From an uncultured Oscillibacter sp. (lineage in GTDB: Bacteria > Bacillota > Clostridia > Oscillospirales > Oscillospiraceae): a stretch of DNA of 7,289 nucleotides. The stretch is taken from positions 1 to 7,289 of the forward strand of contig CAJUQM010000036.1 in the NCBI GenBank assembly GCA_910588005.1. Direction: 5' to 3'. Positions 1-5,893 of this stretch are shown piece after piece. Numbering within the stretch: position 1 is the first letter of the stretch; every line of letters begins with the position of its first letter. Below the pieces are notes generated by a model. It saw only the letters and a list, made by a program, of their open reading frames with translations, was not told the DNA's origin and searched no databases. The translations under genes and the position numbers were made by a program.

Positions 1-435
1 CGCCGCTGGCGTCGGAAGCTGCCTGGACCGTATAGGGATAGGCGTTGGAGAAGTCGGTGACGCCCAGGGCGGTGATATCCTGGGTAGCGCCGCTGTTGGT
101 GTATTTCAGGATGTAGTCGGCCTCGGCCAGGAACATATCCACCTTGTCGTCGGCCGCGGCGCCCGCCTGGCCCATCAGAGCCGCGTCCAGCTTGTCCTGA
201 TAGGCGCCGTCGGTGCTGAGGGTGATGATCCAGTTGACGGTGACCCCATCGGGAACCTGGTAGTATTTTTCAAAGAATCCTTTGAACTCCTCGTTCCAGG
301 CGTGGATGTTAAAGACCTTGCCCTCTTCAGCGGGAGCGGGAGTGTCGTTGCTGGCGGGGGGGGGGTGCCGCCGCTGCATGCGGCAAGAGACAAGACCATC
401 ATAAGGGTGAGCAACAGGGCAGACGCTTTTTTCAT
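1..435 (-). CDS. ABC transporter sugar-binding lipoprotein, N-terminal part, frameshifted as read
   Basis: Extracellular solute-binding protein of a carbohydrate ABC transporter, running off the left edge of the window. The start at 435 is preceded by a strong AAAGGAGG ribosome binding site. Residues 1-20 form a lipoprotein signal peptide: MKK, a hydrophobic stretch, then lipobox LAAC with Cys20 as the lipidation site. The frame then breaks in a tract of ten G on the plus strand (356-365). Reading on in the shifted frame gives a continuous, typical SBP sequence through to position 1: an Ala/Pro linker, then FNIHAWNEEFKGFFEKYY, a GAYQDKLDAAL segment and VDMFLAEADYILKY. Eleven or eight C on the coding strand would restore one frame. 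Lying downstream of the LacI gene and opposite cellobiose phosphorylase, it probably captures cellobiose or cellodextrins; the ligand is inferred from context only. The permease genes would be expected beyond position 1. Confidence 0.85.
356..365. repeat. Poly-G tract (G10) inside the lipoprotein gene
   Basis: Ten consecutive G on the plus strand (C10 in the gene) lie about 70 nt into the lipoprotein gene, right after the lipobox region. The signal-peptide frame and the mature-domain frame meet here. A mononucleotide run of this length is prone both to slipped-strand mispairing in vivo and to sequencing or assembly error. Confidence 0.9.
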
Positions 436-442
436 CTTAGTA

Positions 443-452
443 ATCCTCCTTT
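443..452 (-). promoter_or_regulatory. Ribosome binding site of the lipoprotein gene
   Basis: AAAGGAGGAT on the minus strand, about 8 nt before the ATG at 435. It fixes the start codon of the sugar-binding lipoprotein and shows that the short signal-peptide reading frame is a genuine gene start rather than a chance ORF. Confidence 0.8.
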
Positions 453-458
453 ACGAAA

Positions 459-474
459 TGGGGAACGCTTCCAT
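459..474 (-). promoter_or_regulatory. Possible cre / LacI-family operator upstream of the lipoprotein gene
   Basis: On the minus strand the sequence ATGGAAGCGTTCCCCA matches the Bacillota catabolite-responsive element consensus WTGNAANCGNWWNCAW at 14 of 16 positions, including the whole TGNAANCG half. It lies 24 bp upstream of the lipoprotein start, just before the ribosome binding site, where a bound CcpA-type protein would act as a roadblock. It also resembles the core of the operators found beside the repressor gene, so the local LacI-type protein is an alternative ligand. Consensus match only. Confidence 0.35.
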
Positions 475-493
475 CGGAACGGTGTGAAATGAA

Positions 494-510
494 CCGCGCT
501 CCGTGCGCGG
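494..510. other. Small GC-rich hairpin upstream of the lipoprotein gene
   Basis: CCGCGC and GCGCGG arms of 6 bp separated by 5 nt. It is the third of three inverted repeats packed between the LacI gene and the lipoprotein gene. On the minus strand it is followed by TTCATTT, too weak a T-tract to call a terminator with confidence. Confidence 0.4.
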
Positions 511-529
511 AAATCACCGGAGAAATTTT

Positions 530-549
530 GCTGTGACTTTAGTCACAGC
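530..549. promoter_or_regulatory. Perfect inverted repeat with a TGTGA-N6-TCACA core
   Basis: GCTGTGACT and AGTCACAGC form a perfect 9-bp inverted repeat around a TT centre. The core (532-547) is TGTGA, six bases, TCACA, identical to the classical binding site of CRP-type regulators of the Crp/Fnr family. It lies about 95 bp upstream of the lipoprotein start, where an activator could act. The same sequence could simply be an RNA hairpin after the LacI gene. Structure is seen; function is undecided. Confidence 0.4.
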
Positions 550-551
550 GC

Positions 552-573
552 CGAGAGTCCATGTGGACTCTCG
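552..573. other. Perfect 10-bp inverted repeat just past the LacI stop codon
   Basis: CGAGAGTCCA and TGGACTCTCG arms around a 2-nt centre, 11 bp past the end of the LacI gene. The position suits a transcript 3' end or a processing hairpin between the repressor and lipoprotein cistrons. No T-tract follows on either strand, so it is not a textbook intrinsic terminator. Confidence 0.5.
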
Positions 574-583
574 ATGGGGGATG

Positions 584-1591
584 TTACAGGCGGCGCACGG
601 ACTGCCCCTCCTGAAGTGTGCCGGAGATGATCGTCCGGTCTAAAAGGGCTGTCCGGGGCTTTTCGATCAATTCGATCAGCTTGGCCGCGGCGGTTTTTCC
701 CAGGATGTCCGTATCCTGGTAGTAGGTGGTTAACCGGGGATGCATGACGCTGGCCAGGTGAATTCCGTCATAGCCGGTGACGGAGACGTCCTCGGGCACC
801 CGCAGCCCCATTTTCTGAATGGCGCTGAGACCCCCGATGGCGGAAAAATCGTCCGGCAGCAGAATGCATGTGGGCGGCTCCGGCAGCTCCAGCAGCGCCT
901 GGGTCAGCTCCCCGCAGCGGTCCGGATCATGGTAGACGCCCTCCACTACATACGCCTCGGGCACCTCCACCCCGAGGGCCTCGCAGGCCCGGTAGAAGCC
1001 AATCAGACGGTTTTCTGTGACGGCGGTGCGCTCACCGTGGATAAAGGCGATGCGGCGGTGGCCCAGCTCATAGACGTGGCGGACCAGAGCCTCCGTGCCG
1101 CTGACATTGTCAGAAACTACTGCCATGCGGTTGTTGAACACGTGATCGATGGTCACTACCGGCAGGGAGGAGTTTACCAGTTCTAAAACCTGGGGATCAT
1201 CAAAATCCACACAGGCGATGACAACGCCGTCCAGATTGCGGTAGCGGCAGTGCTGGAGATAGGTGGTGGGTTTGTTTCCGGCGTGGCGGTTGATAAATGT
1301 GATGTCGTAGCCTCTGGCTTCGGCCTCCTCTTTCAAGCTGTTGAGGACGGCGGAGAAGTATTCGTGGGCCAGACCGCTGCGGCGTTCGTCCACAAACAGC
1401 ACGCCGATATGATAGGTGCGGTTGGTCTTTAAAGCGCGGGCGGCGGAGTTGGTCAGGTAGCCCATCTCGTCAGCGGTCCGGAGAATGCGGTCCCGGGTTT
1501 CTGCGCCGATGTCCTGCTGCCCGTTGAGGGCTTTGCTGACGGAAGCGACCGAGACCCCGCAGCGCTGAGCGATGTCCTTCATGGAGACCAT
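584..1591 (-). CDS. LacI/GalR-family transcriptional repressor, probably of the cellobiose locus
   Basis: A 335-residue DNA-binding repressor of normal family length. Residues 4-24 (MKDIAQRCGVSVASVSKALNG) form the LacI-type helix-turn-helix. The hinge around residues 46-58 (TNSAARALKTNRT) carries the Ala-Leu pair used by this family to intercalate at a central CpG. The rest is a periplasmic-binding-protein-like sensor domain (YHIGVLFVDE, LDGVVIACVDFDD, GHRRIAFIHGE, VTGYDGIHLASVMHPRLTT). The start at 1591 is chosen because GGGAGGTGG lies about 10 nt upstream; an internal ATG at 1582 is a second option. A longer reading from 1705 would run through the gene's own promoter. The gene is divergent from cellobiose phosphorylase, and the same 14-bp operator occurs at both promoters, so it probably represses both directions and itself. 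Cellobiose or a derivative as inducer is inference. Confidence 0.9.
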   Translation of the reverse strand: MVSMKDIAQRCGVSVASVSKALNGQQDIGAETRDRILRTADEMGYLTNSAARALKTNRTYHIGVLFVDERRSGLAHEYFSAVLNSLKEEAEARGYDITFINRHAGNKPTTYLQHCRYRNLDGVVIACVDFDDPQVLELVNSSLPVVTIDHVFNNRMAVVSDNVSGTEALVRHVYELGHRRIAFIHGERTAVTENRLIGFYRACEALGVEVPEAYVVEGVYHDPDRCGELTQALLELPEPPTCILLPDDFSAIGGLSAIQKMGLRVPEDVSVTGYDGIHLASVMHPRLTTYYQDTDILGKTAAAKLIELIEKPRTALLDRTIISGTLQEGQSVRRL

Positions 1592-1622
1592 TCCGGTTGA
1601 CCACCTCCCTTTTTGCAAATTC

Positions 1623-1636
1623 CTTAATCGTTTTCG
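1623..1636 (+). promoter_or_regulatory. LacI-type operator at the repressor transcript start (copy 1)
   Basis: CTTAATCGTTTTCG, identical to copy 2 at 1917-1930. It contains AATCGTTT, a match to the AANCGNTT core of GalR/LacI-family operators with the central CG where the hinge leucine inserts. It covers roughly +1 to +14 of the predicted repressor transcript, which implies autoregulation. Confidence 0.7.
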
Positions 1637-1643
1637 TAATTTC

Positions 1644-1672
1644 AACATACACGATTCTGCCAAAAAATGCAA
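1644..1672 (-). promoter_or_regulatory. Promoter of the LacI-family gene
   Basis: On the minus strand, TTGCAT (1667-1672), a 17-bp spacer and TATGTT (1644-1649). Transcription would begin near 1637, giving a leader of about 46 nt before the ATG at 1591. The operator copy at 1623-1636 follows immediately. Confidence 0.65.
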
Positions 1673-1730
1673 GTGATTTTTTGGCATTTTACGGCAAACT
1701 CCCATATTTTGTGAGGTGTTCCGAATATTT

Positions 1731-1766
1731 TTACGAAAATTTAGGCATTGCGCTTACGAAAATTTA
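1731..1766. repeat. Pair of 13-bp direct repeats in the divergent intergenic region
   Basis: TTACGAAAATTTA occurs exactly at 1731-1743 and 1754-1766, a 23-bp period or just over two helical turns. A third CG-centred AT-rich site, TTAAAACGATAAAA, follows at 1768-1781. The TTACGAAAA part is the complement of TTTTCGTAA, which overlaps operator copy 1. These could be auxiliary operators for the LacI protein or sites for a second regulator; no coding function is seen here. Confidence 0.5.
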
Positions 1767-1865
1767 CTTAAAACGATAAAATAATAATTTTGCAAATGGC
1801 CTTGAAGAGCGGAAATGACTTTGACAGGATAATAATGTAAAAATCAAAAAAATTTCTCTTGCAAT

Positions 1866-1893
1866 TTGTCAAAAAAATCCGATATGGTATAGG
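1866..1893 (+). promoter_or_regulatory. Possible upstream alternative promoter for the enzyme operon
   Basis: TTGTCA (1866-1871), a 16-bp spacer and TATAGG (1888-1893) preceded by TGG, an extended -10 pattern. It is weaker than the promoter at 1910-1937, but transcripts from it would cross both operator-like sites and so could be blocked by bound repressor. Confidence 0.35.
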
Positions 1894-1909
1894 TGAAAAA
1901 CAGGAGATG

Positions 1910-1937
1910 TTGACAACTTAATCGTTTTCGCTATGTT
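1910..1937 (+). promoter_or_regulatory. Promoter of the cellobiose phosphorylase-beta-glucosidase operon
   Basis: Consensus TTGACA (1910-1915), a 16-bp spacer and TATGTT (1932-1937), the same -10 as the divergent repressor promoter. Transcription would start near 1944, giving a leader of about 36 nt. The operator at 1917-1930 fills the spacer, so bound repressor would exclude RNA polymerase. Confidence 0.7.
1917..1930 (+). promoter_or_regulatory. LacI-type operator inside the enzyme promoter (copy 2)
   Basis: CTTAATCGTTTTCG, identical to copy 1 and in the same orientation. It lies between the -35 and -10 hexamers of the enzyme promoter. The centre-to-centre distance to copy 1 is 294 bp, about 28 turns at 10.5 bp per turn, compatible with repression by looping. 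Confidence 0.7.
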
Positions 1938-1944
1938 TTGGTAA

Positions 1945-1956
1945 ACAATCGATTAT
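1945..1956 (+). promoter_or_regulatory. Second operator-like site at the enzyme transcript start
   Basis: AATCGATT (1947-1954) is perfectly palindromic and matches the AANCGNTT LacI/GalR core. It lies at about +1 to +13 of the predicted transcript, 27 bp from the centre of operator copy 2. It could be a weaker tandem operator. Confidence 0.4.
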
Positions 1957-1965
1957 CAACGATGC

Positions 1966-1971
1966 AGGAGG
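1966..1971 (+). promoter_or_regulatory. Ribosome binding site deciding the phosphorylase start
   Basis: AGGAGG, 8 nt before the ATG at 1980. The upstream in-frame ATG at 1938 has no such site and lies at or before the predicted transcript start, so 1980 is the start. Confidence 0.85.
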
Positions 1972-1979
1972 ATCTTCCT

Positions 1980-4416
1980 ATGCAGTTTGGATACTTTGAC
2001 GCTCTCCGGCGGGAATATGTTGTAACGGTGCCCCGCACCCCTCTCCCCTGGATCAACTATCTGGGCAGCGAGGACTTTTTTGCCCTGATGTCCAATACGG
2101 CGGGGGGCTATTGCTTCTATAAGGACGCGCGCTTGCGCCGAATCACCCGCTACCGCTACAATAACTGCCCGCCGGACCAAGAGGGGTTCCATGTCTATAT
2201 CAAGGATGGGGATACCATATGGAATCCCGGATGGCAGCCTGTTCAGACGGAGCTGGACGCCTATAGCTGCCGTCATGGCCTGGGGTATACCCGGATTGAG
2301 GGAGAGAAAAACGGAATTTTGGCGGCGCAGCAGCTGTTTGTTCCCCGGGGGGAGCAGTGCTTGCTGATGGAGCTGACCTTACAAAACCGCTCCGGGGAGC
2401 GGAAAGGCGCTGGAGGTCTTCCCGTTTGTGGAGTTCTGCCTCTGGGACGCGGTGGACGACAGCACTAATTTTCAGCGCAATTTTTCCACCGGCGAGGTGG
2501 AGGTGGAGGCCGGCGCGATCTATCATAAGACGGAATACCGGGAGCGCCGGAACCATTACGCGGTGCTCTGGGCCGACCGGCCCTTCCAGGGCTTCGACAC
2601 CGCCAGAGAGGCCTTCATGGGTTCCTACGGCTCCCCCGCCGCGCCGGAGGCGGTGCTGAGGGGGGCTTGCGCCGGTTCCGCTGCCCAGGGCTGGGCGCCG
2701 GTAGGCGCCATGCAGTTCCATGTGGAGCTGGAGCCGGAGGCGGAGGAGACGCTTTTACTGGGTCTGGGCTATGTGGAAAATCCGGAGGAGGAGAAATTTT
2801 CAGCCCCCGGCGTCATAAACAAGAGATTGGCCCACGAGCTGATGGAGCGCTACCGGACCAAGGAGCAGAGCGCGGCGGCATTCCGGGAGCTGGGCCGGTA
2901 TTGGGAGGAGCTGCTCTCCAGCCTCCAGGTTCAGACCCCGGATGAAAAAGTGGACCTGATGGTGAACACCTGGAACCAATATCAGTGTATGGTCACCTTC
3001 AACATGAGCCGGTCGGCGTCCTATTTTGAGAGTGGAACAGGTCGCGGAATGGGTTTCCGGGATTCCTGCCAGGACTTGCTGGGTTTTGTGCATATGATCC
3101 CGGAGCGGGCCAGAGAGCGCATTTTGGATATTGCCGCCACGCAGTTTTGCGACGGCAGCGCCTACCACCAGTACCAGCCTCTGACGAAAAAGGGGAATTT
3201 GGCGGTGGGAGGCGGTTTCAATGACGATCCCCTCTGGCTCATTGCCGGGGTGGACGCCTATCTGCGGGAGACAGGGGACTGGGGCATCTTGGAAGAGCGG
3301 GTTCCGTTTGACAACGATGAACGCGCCGCTTCGCCGCTGATGGAGCATCTGCGGCGAAGCTTCCGCTACACGGCGGAACACCTGGGTCCCCACGGACTGC
3401 CCCTGATCGGACGGGCGGACTGGAACGACTGCCTGAACCTCAACTGTTTTTCCCGCGATCCCGGGGAGAGCTTTCAGACAACCGGCTCCAGCGAGGGACC
3501 CGTGGCGGAGTCCGTATTTATCGCCGGAATGTTTGTCAAGTATGGCCGGTGCTACGCTGAACTCTGCCGGCGGCAGGGGCTGGAGGAAGAGGCGGAACAG
3601 AGCCTGCGGGCGGTGGAGGCCATGGAGGAGGCTGTTCTCACTGCGGGCTGGGACGGCGCCTGGTTCCGCCGGGCCTACGATGCCTCCGGTGCTCCGGTGG
3701 GAAGCCGGACGTGCGACGAAGGAAAGATTTATATTGAACCCCAGGGCATGTGCGTCATGGCGGGGATCGGAAGGGACGGCGGCCAGGCGGCCCGGGCGCT
3801 GCGGAGCGTGGAGGAGCAGCTGGACACCCGGTTTGGAATTGTACTCCATCAGCCGCCCTATACCGGCTACCGGCTGGAGCTGGGAGAGATCAGCAGCTAC
3901 CCGCCGGGCTATAAGGAAAACGCGGGCATTTTTTCCCACAACAACCCGTGGATTACCTGCGCCGAGGCTGTGCTAGGCCACGGGGACCGCGCTTTTCAGA
4001 CCTATCGAAAGCTCTGTCCGGCGTATCTGGAGGAGGTCAGTGAAATCCACCGCACAGAACCCTATGTGTACAGCCAGATGGTAGCGGGAAAGGACGCGGA
4101 AGCCTTCGGCGAGGCAAAGAACAGCTGGCTCACCGGCGCTGCCGCCTGGAGTTTCACTGCGGTCTCTCAGGCGATTTTGGGGATTTTGCCGGAGCTGGAG
4201 GGACTGCGGATTGACCCGTGCATTCCCTCTGGCTGGACGGGGTTCACCGTCAAGCGCCGCTTCCGGGGAGCGGAGTACCGGATTGCGGTGGAAAATCCGG
4301 AGGGGGCGCAGCGGGGCGTGAAAGAGGTATATGTGGACGGCACGCGGCTGGAGGGGACTGTGATTCCCCCGGCTGAAACAGGGAAGACGGTGTCTGTCCG
4401 TGTGATAATGGGGTAA
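1980..4416 (+). CDS. Cellobiose phosphorylase (GH94), frameshifted as read
   Basis: Cytoplasmic GH94 enzyme that splits cellobiose with inorganic phosphate into alpha-glucose-1-phosphate and glucose (EC 2.4.1.20), saving one ATP over hydrolysis. The N-terminus (MQFGYFDALRREYVVTVPRTPLPWINYLG) is typical of the family. The frame breaks near 2406-2407: after LTLQNRSGERK (residue 142) the protein continues one base later as ALEVFPFVEFCLWDA. Removing one G from AAAGGCG joins the parts into 811 residues, the usual family length. In joined numbering, GMGFRDSCQDLLG is at about 357-369, the catalytic-acid motif RADWND at 478-483 followed by CLNLNCFS typical of cellobiose-specific members, HRTEPYVYSQM at 690-700, and NSWLTGAAAW at 714-723. 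All are intact. It is the first gene of an operon, under the LacI-type operator. Another GH94 specificity is possible but less likely. Confidence 0.9.
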
Positions 4417-4420
4417 CAAT

Positions 4421-5779
4421 ATGGGATTTTCAGAGGATTTCGTGTGGGGCGCGGCCTCCAGTGCCTATCAGATCGAAGGACACTCCAGGCTTGACGGCGG
4501 CGGGGAATGTGTTTGGGACGCTTTTTGCCGCCGTCCTGCAGCCATTGCCAATGGGGAAGATGGGACGGTGGCCTGTGACGCTTACCACCGGTTTGAGGAG
4601 GATCTGGATATTCTGGCCCGGCTTGAGATCCGGCACTACCGCTTTTCCACCAGCTGGGCCAGGGTAGACCCCCAGGGAGACGGAAGATGGAATGCGGGCG
4701 GGCTGGCTTACTACGACCGGGTGGTGGATGCCTGTCTGAAACGGGGGATCGTTCCCTGGATGACCCTCTACCACTGGGAGCTGCCCCAGGCGGCAGAGAA
4801 CAGGGGCGGCTGGCTGCTGCCTGAAACGGCGGCGGCCTTTGGCCGTTTTGCCGGAATGATGGCAGAGCACTTCAAGGGCCGGGTTACGCATTATTTTACC
4901 CTGAATGAACCTCAGATTGTTCTGAGCTTGGGGTATGGCCGGGGAATACACGCGCCGGGGAAGCAGTATGACCTGCCCCGGCTGGTGAGCTGCTGGAAGC
5001 ATTTGATGATGGCCCATGGGCTGGCGGCGCGGGCGATCCGGAAGGCCGATCCCGCCGCCCAAGTGGGCATTGCCTCCACCGGCCGGCTCTGCTGGCCCCG
5101 GACTCCGGAGGACCGGGCGGCGTCTGTCAGGGCGGCTTTCGCCATGACGGACGAGGACTGGATGTTTTCCCATCCCTGCGGGCTGGACGCGGTGTGCTTT
5201 GGCCGGACGGAACCGGAGGGACCCCGTCTTGCCGCGCTGATGGAGAAGGTGACGGCGGAGGAGTGGGAGGTCATGCACGCCGTGCCGGATATGATCGGTG
5301 TCAACGCCTACAACGGACACGAGATTGCCGCCGGGCTGGACGGGGAGCCGGTGTATGTTCCCCGTTACCCCGGCTTTCCCAGAACAGCGCTGAAATGGCC
5401 CATCACGCCGGAGATCATGGAGTACGGATTCCAGGACCTCTACCGGCGGTACCAGCTGCCCTTGTACGTCACGGAGTGCGGTCTGAGCTGTAACGACCGT
5501 GTTTTTCTGGACGGGCAGGTTCACGATCCGGAGCGAATCGACTTTCTGACCCGGTATCTGGATGCGCTTTGCCGTGGGGCGGAGCAGGCGGAGATCCGGG
5601 GGTTCTTCCACTGGTCTCTGACCGACAATTTTGAGTGGCACAGCGGCTATAGCGAGCGGTTTGGCCTGGTGTATGTGGATTATCCCAGCCAGCGGCGAAT
5701 TTTAAAGGACAGTGCCTACTGGTATGCCGGGATAGCCAAAGACGGCGGGTTTTCGAGCAGATCAGCGCCGCAGCCATAA
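4421..5779 (+). CDS. GH1 beta-glucosidase
   Basis: A complete 452-residue GH1 glycosidase without signal peptide, so cytoplasmic; it should hydrolyse cellobiose or other beta-glucosides with retention. Seen are the N-terminal FVWGAASSAYQIEG signature, LYHWELPQ (117-123), the acid/base Glu163 in TLNEP, the nucleophile Glu352 in YVTECG, and the glycone-binding NFEWHSGYSERFGLVYVDY (403-421). The NFEW glutamate-tryptophan pair and the lack of an obvious Ser-Lys-Tyr phosphate-binding signature point to an unphosphorylated substrate rather than a 6-phospho-beta-glucoside, which fits an ABC transporter rather than a PTS. The usual TENG motif reads TECG here. The gene begins 4 bp after the phosphorylase stop with only a weak GGGG ribosome site (4410-4413), suggesting translational coupling. 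It may supply glucose from cellodextrins or aryl-glucosides that the phosphorylase cannot use. Confidence 0.9.
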   Translation: MGFSEDFVWGAASSAYQIEGHSRLDGGGECVWDAFCRRPAAIANGEDGTVACDAYHRFEEDLDILARLEIRHYRFSTSWARVDPQGDGRWNAGGLAYYDRVVDACLKRGIVPWMTLYHWELPQAAENRGGWLLPETAAAFGRFAGMMAEHFKGRVTHYFTLNEPQIVLSLGYGRGIHAPGKQYDLPRLVSCWKHLMMAHGLAARAIRKADPAAQVGIASTGRLCWPRTPEDRAASVRAAFAMTDEDWMFSHPCGLDAVCFGRTEPEGPRLAALMEKVTAEEWEVMHAVPDMIGVNAYNGHEIAAGLDGEPVYVPRYPGFPRTALKWPITPEIMEYGFQDLYRRYQLPLYVTECGLSCNDRVFLDGQVHDPERIDFLTRYLDALCRGAEQAEIRGFFHWSLTDNFEWHSGYSERFGLVYVDYPSQRRILKDSAYWYAGIAKDGGFSSRSAPQP

Positions 5780-5800
5780 ATAAAAATGTGTATAAAGCGG

Positions 5801-5829
5801 TTGCAATTTTGTGGGGTGGTTGTTATAAT
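5801..5829 (+). promoter_or_regulatory. Near-consensus promoter downstream of the enzyme operon
   Basis: TTGCAA (5801-5806), a 17-bp spacer and a perfect TATAAT (5824-5829) preceded by TGT, an extended -10. This is the best sigma-A-type promoter in the window. Transcription would begin near 5836, and only about 27 nt later the transcript enters a strong hairpin with a T-tract, so the product is either a very short RNA or an attenuated leader. Confidence 0.7.
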
Positions 5830-5835
5830 AAATCA

Positions 5836-5893
5836 ACGGAGTCCTGCAAAATTGCGACCACGCACCACACTCCGTACGGAGTGTGGTGTTTTC
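5836..5893 (+). ncRNA. Candidate short leader or small RNA with alternative folds
   Basis: Predicted transcript of about 58 nt between the strong promoter at 5801-5829 and the terminator at 5863-5892. Its first bases, ACGGAGT (5836-5842), are exactly complementary to ACTCCGT (5869-5875) in the 5' arm of the terminator stem, so an early pairing could prevent the terminator from forming. No convincing ORF with a ribosome binding site is present in it. No known RNA family is recognised; both the RNA and its regulatory role are inferred. Confidence 0.35.
5863..5892 (+). terminator. Intrinsic terminator: perfect 13-bp inverted repeat plus TTTT
   Basis: Arms CACCACACTCCGT (5863-5875) and ACGGAGTGTGGTG (5876-5888) are perfectly complementary and followed by TTTTCCTT. 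No other terminator lies between the GH1 stop (5779) and here, so it probably ends the phosphorylase-glucosidase transcript as well as any RNA from the promoter at 5801. In RNA the innermost pairs open to form the loop, leaving about 11 pairs. Confidence 0.65.

Noticed and set aside
1592..1705. N-terminal extension of the LacI-family protein to 373 residues from an ATG at 1705
   Set aside because: It would put the repressor's promoter and operator inside its coding region; a good ribosome site supports 1591, and LacI proteins normally begin close to the KDIA motif.
1821..1849. TTGACA at 1821 as a promoter -35 box
   Set aside because: No acceptable -10 hexamer lies 16-18 bp downstream.
1938..1979. 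Upstream in-frame ATG for cellobiose phosphorylase at 1938
   Set aside because: It has no ribosome binding site and lies at the -10/+1 region; AGGAGG at 1966-1971 points to 1980.
2395..2415. Programmed +1 ribosomal frameshift in the phosphorylase gene
   Set aside because: There is no slippery stop or rare-codon arrangement with a well-spaced upstream Shine-Dalgarno-like element; the pattern is a plain one-base insertion.
3328..3360. Perfect 10-bp inverted repeat (GCTTCGCCGC / GCGGCGAAGC) with a 13-nt loop
   Set aside because: It lies in the middle of the phosphorylase coding sequence, with no T-tract and Ala/Arg/Leu codons that explain it; probably chance in GC-rich DNA.
2800..3939. Long antisense open frame opposite the phosphorylase gene
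   Set aside because: It is a shadow of a GC-rich coding gene: Arg/Pro/His-rich low-information protein, no recognisable domain, no ribosome site.
4430..5641. Long antisense open frame opposite the beta-glucosidase gene
   Set aside because: Same reason: composition typical of a reverse-strand shadow, while the plus frame has a full GH1 signature set.
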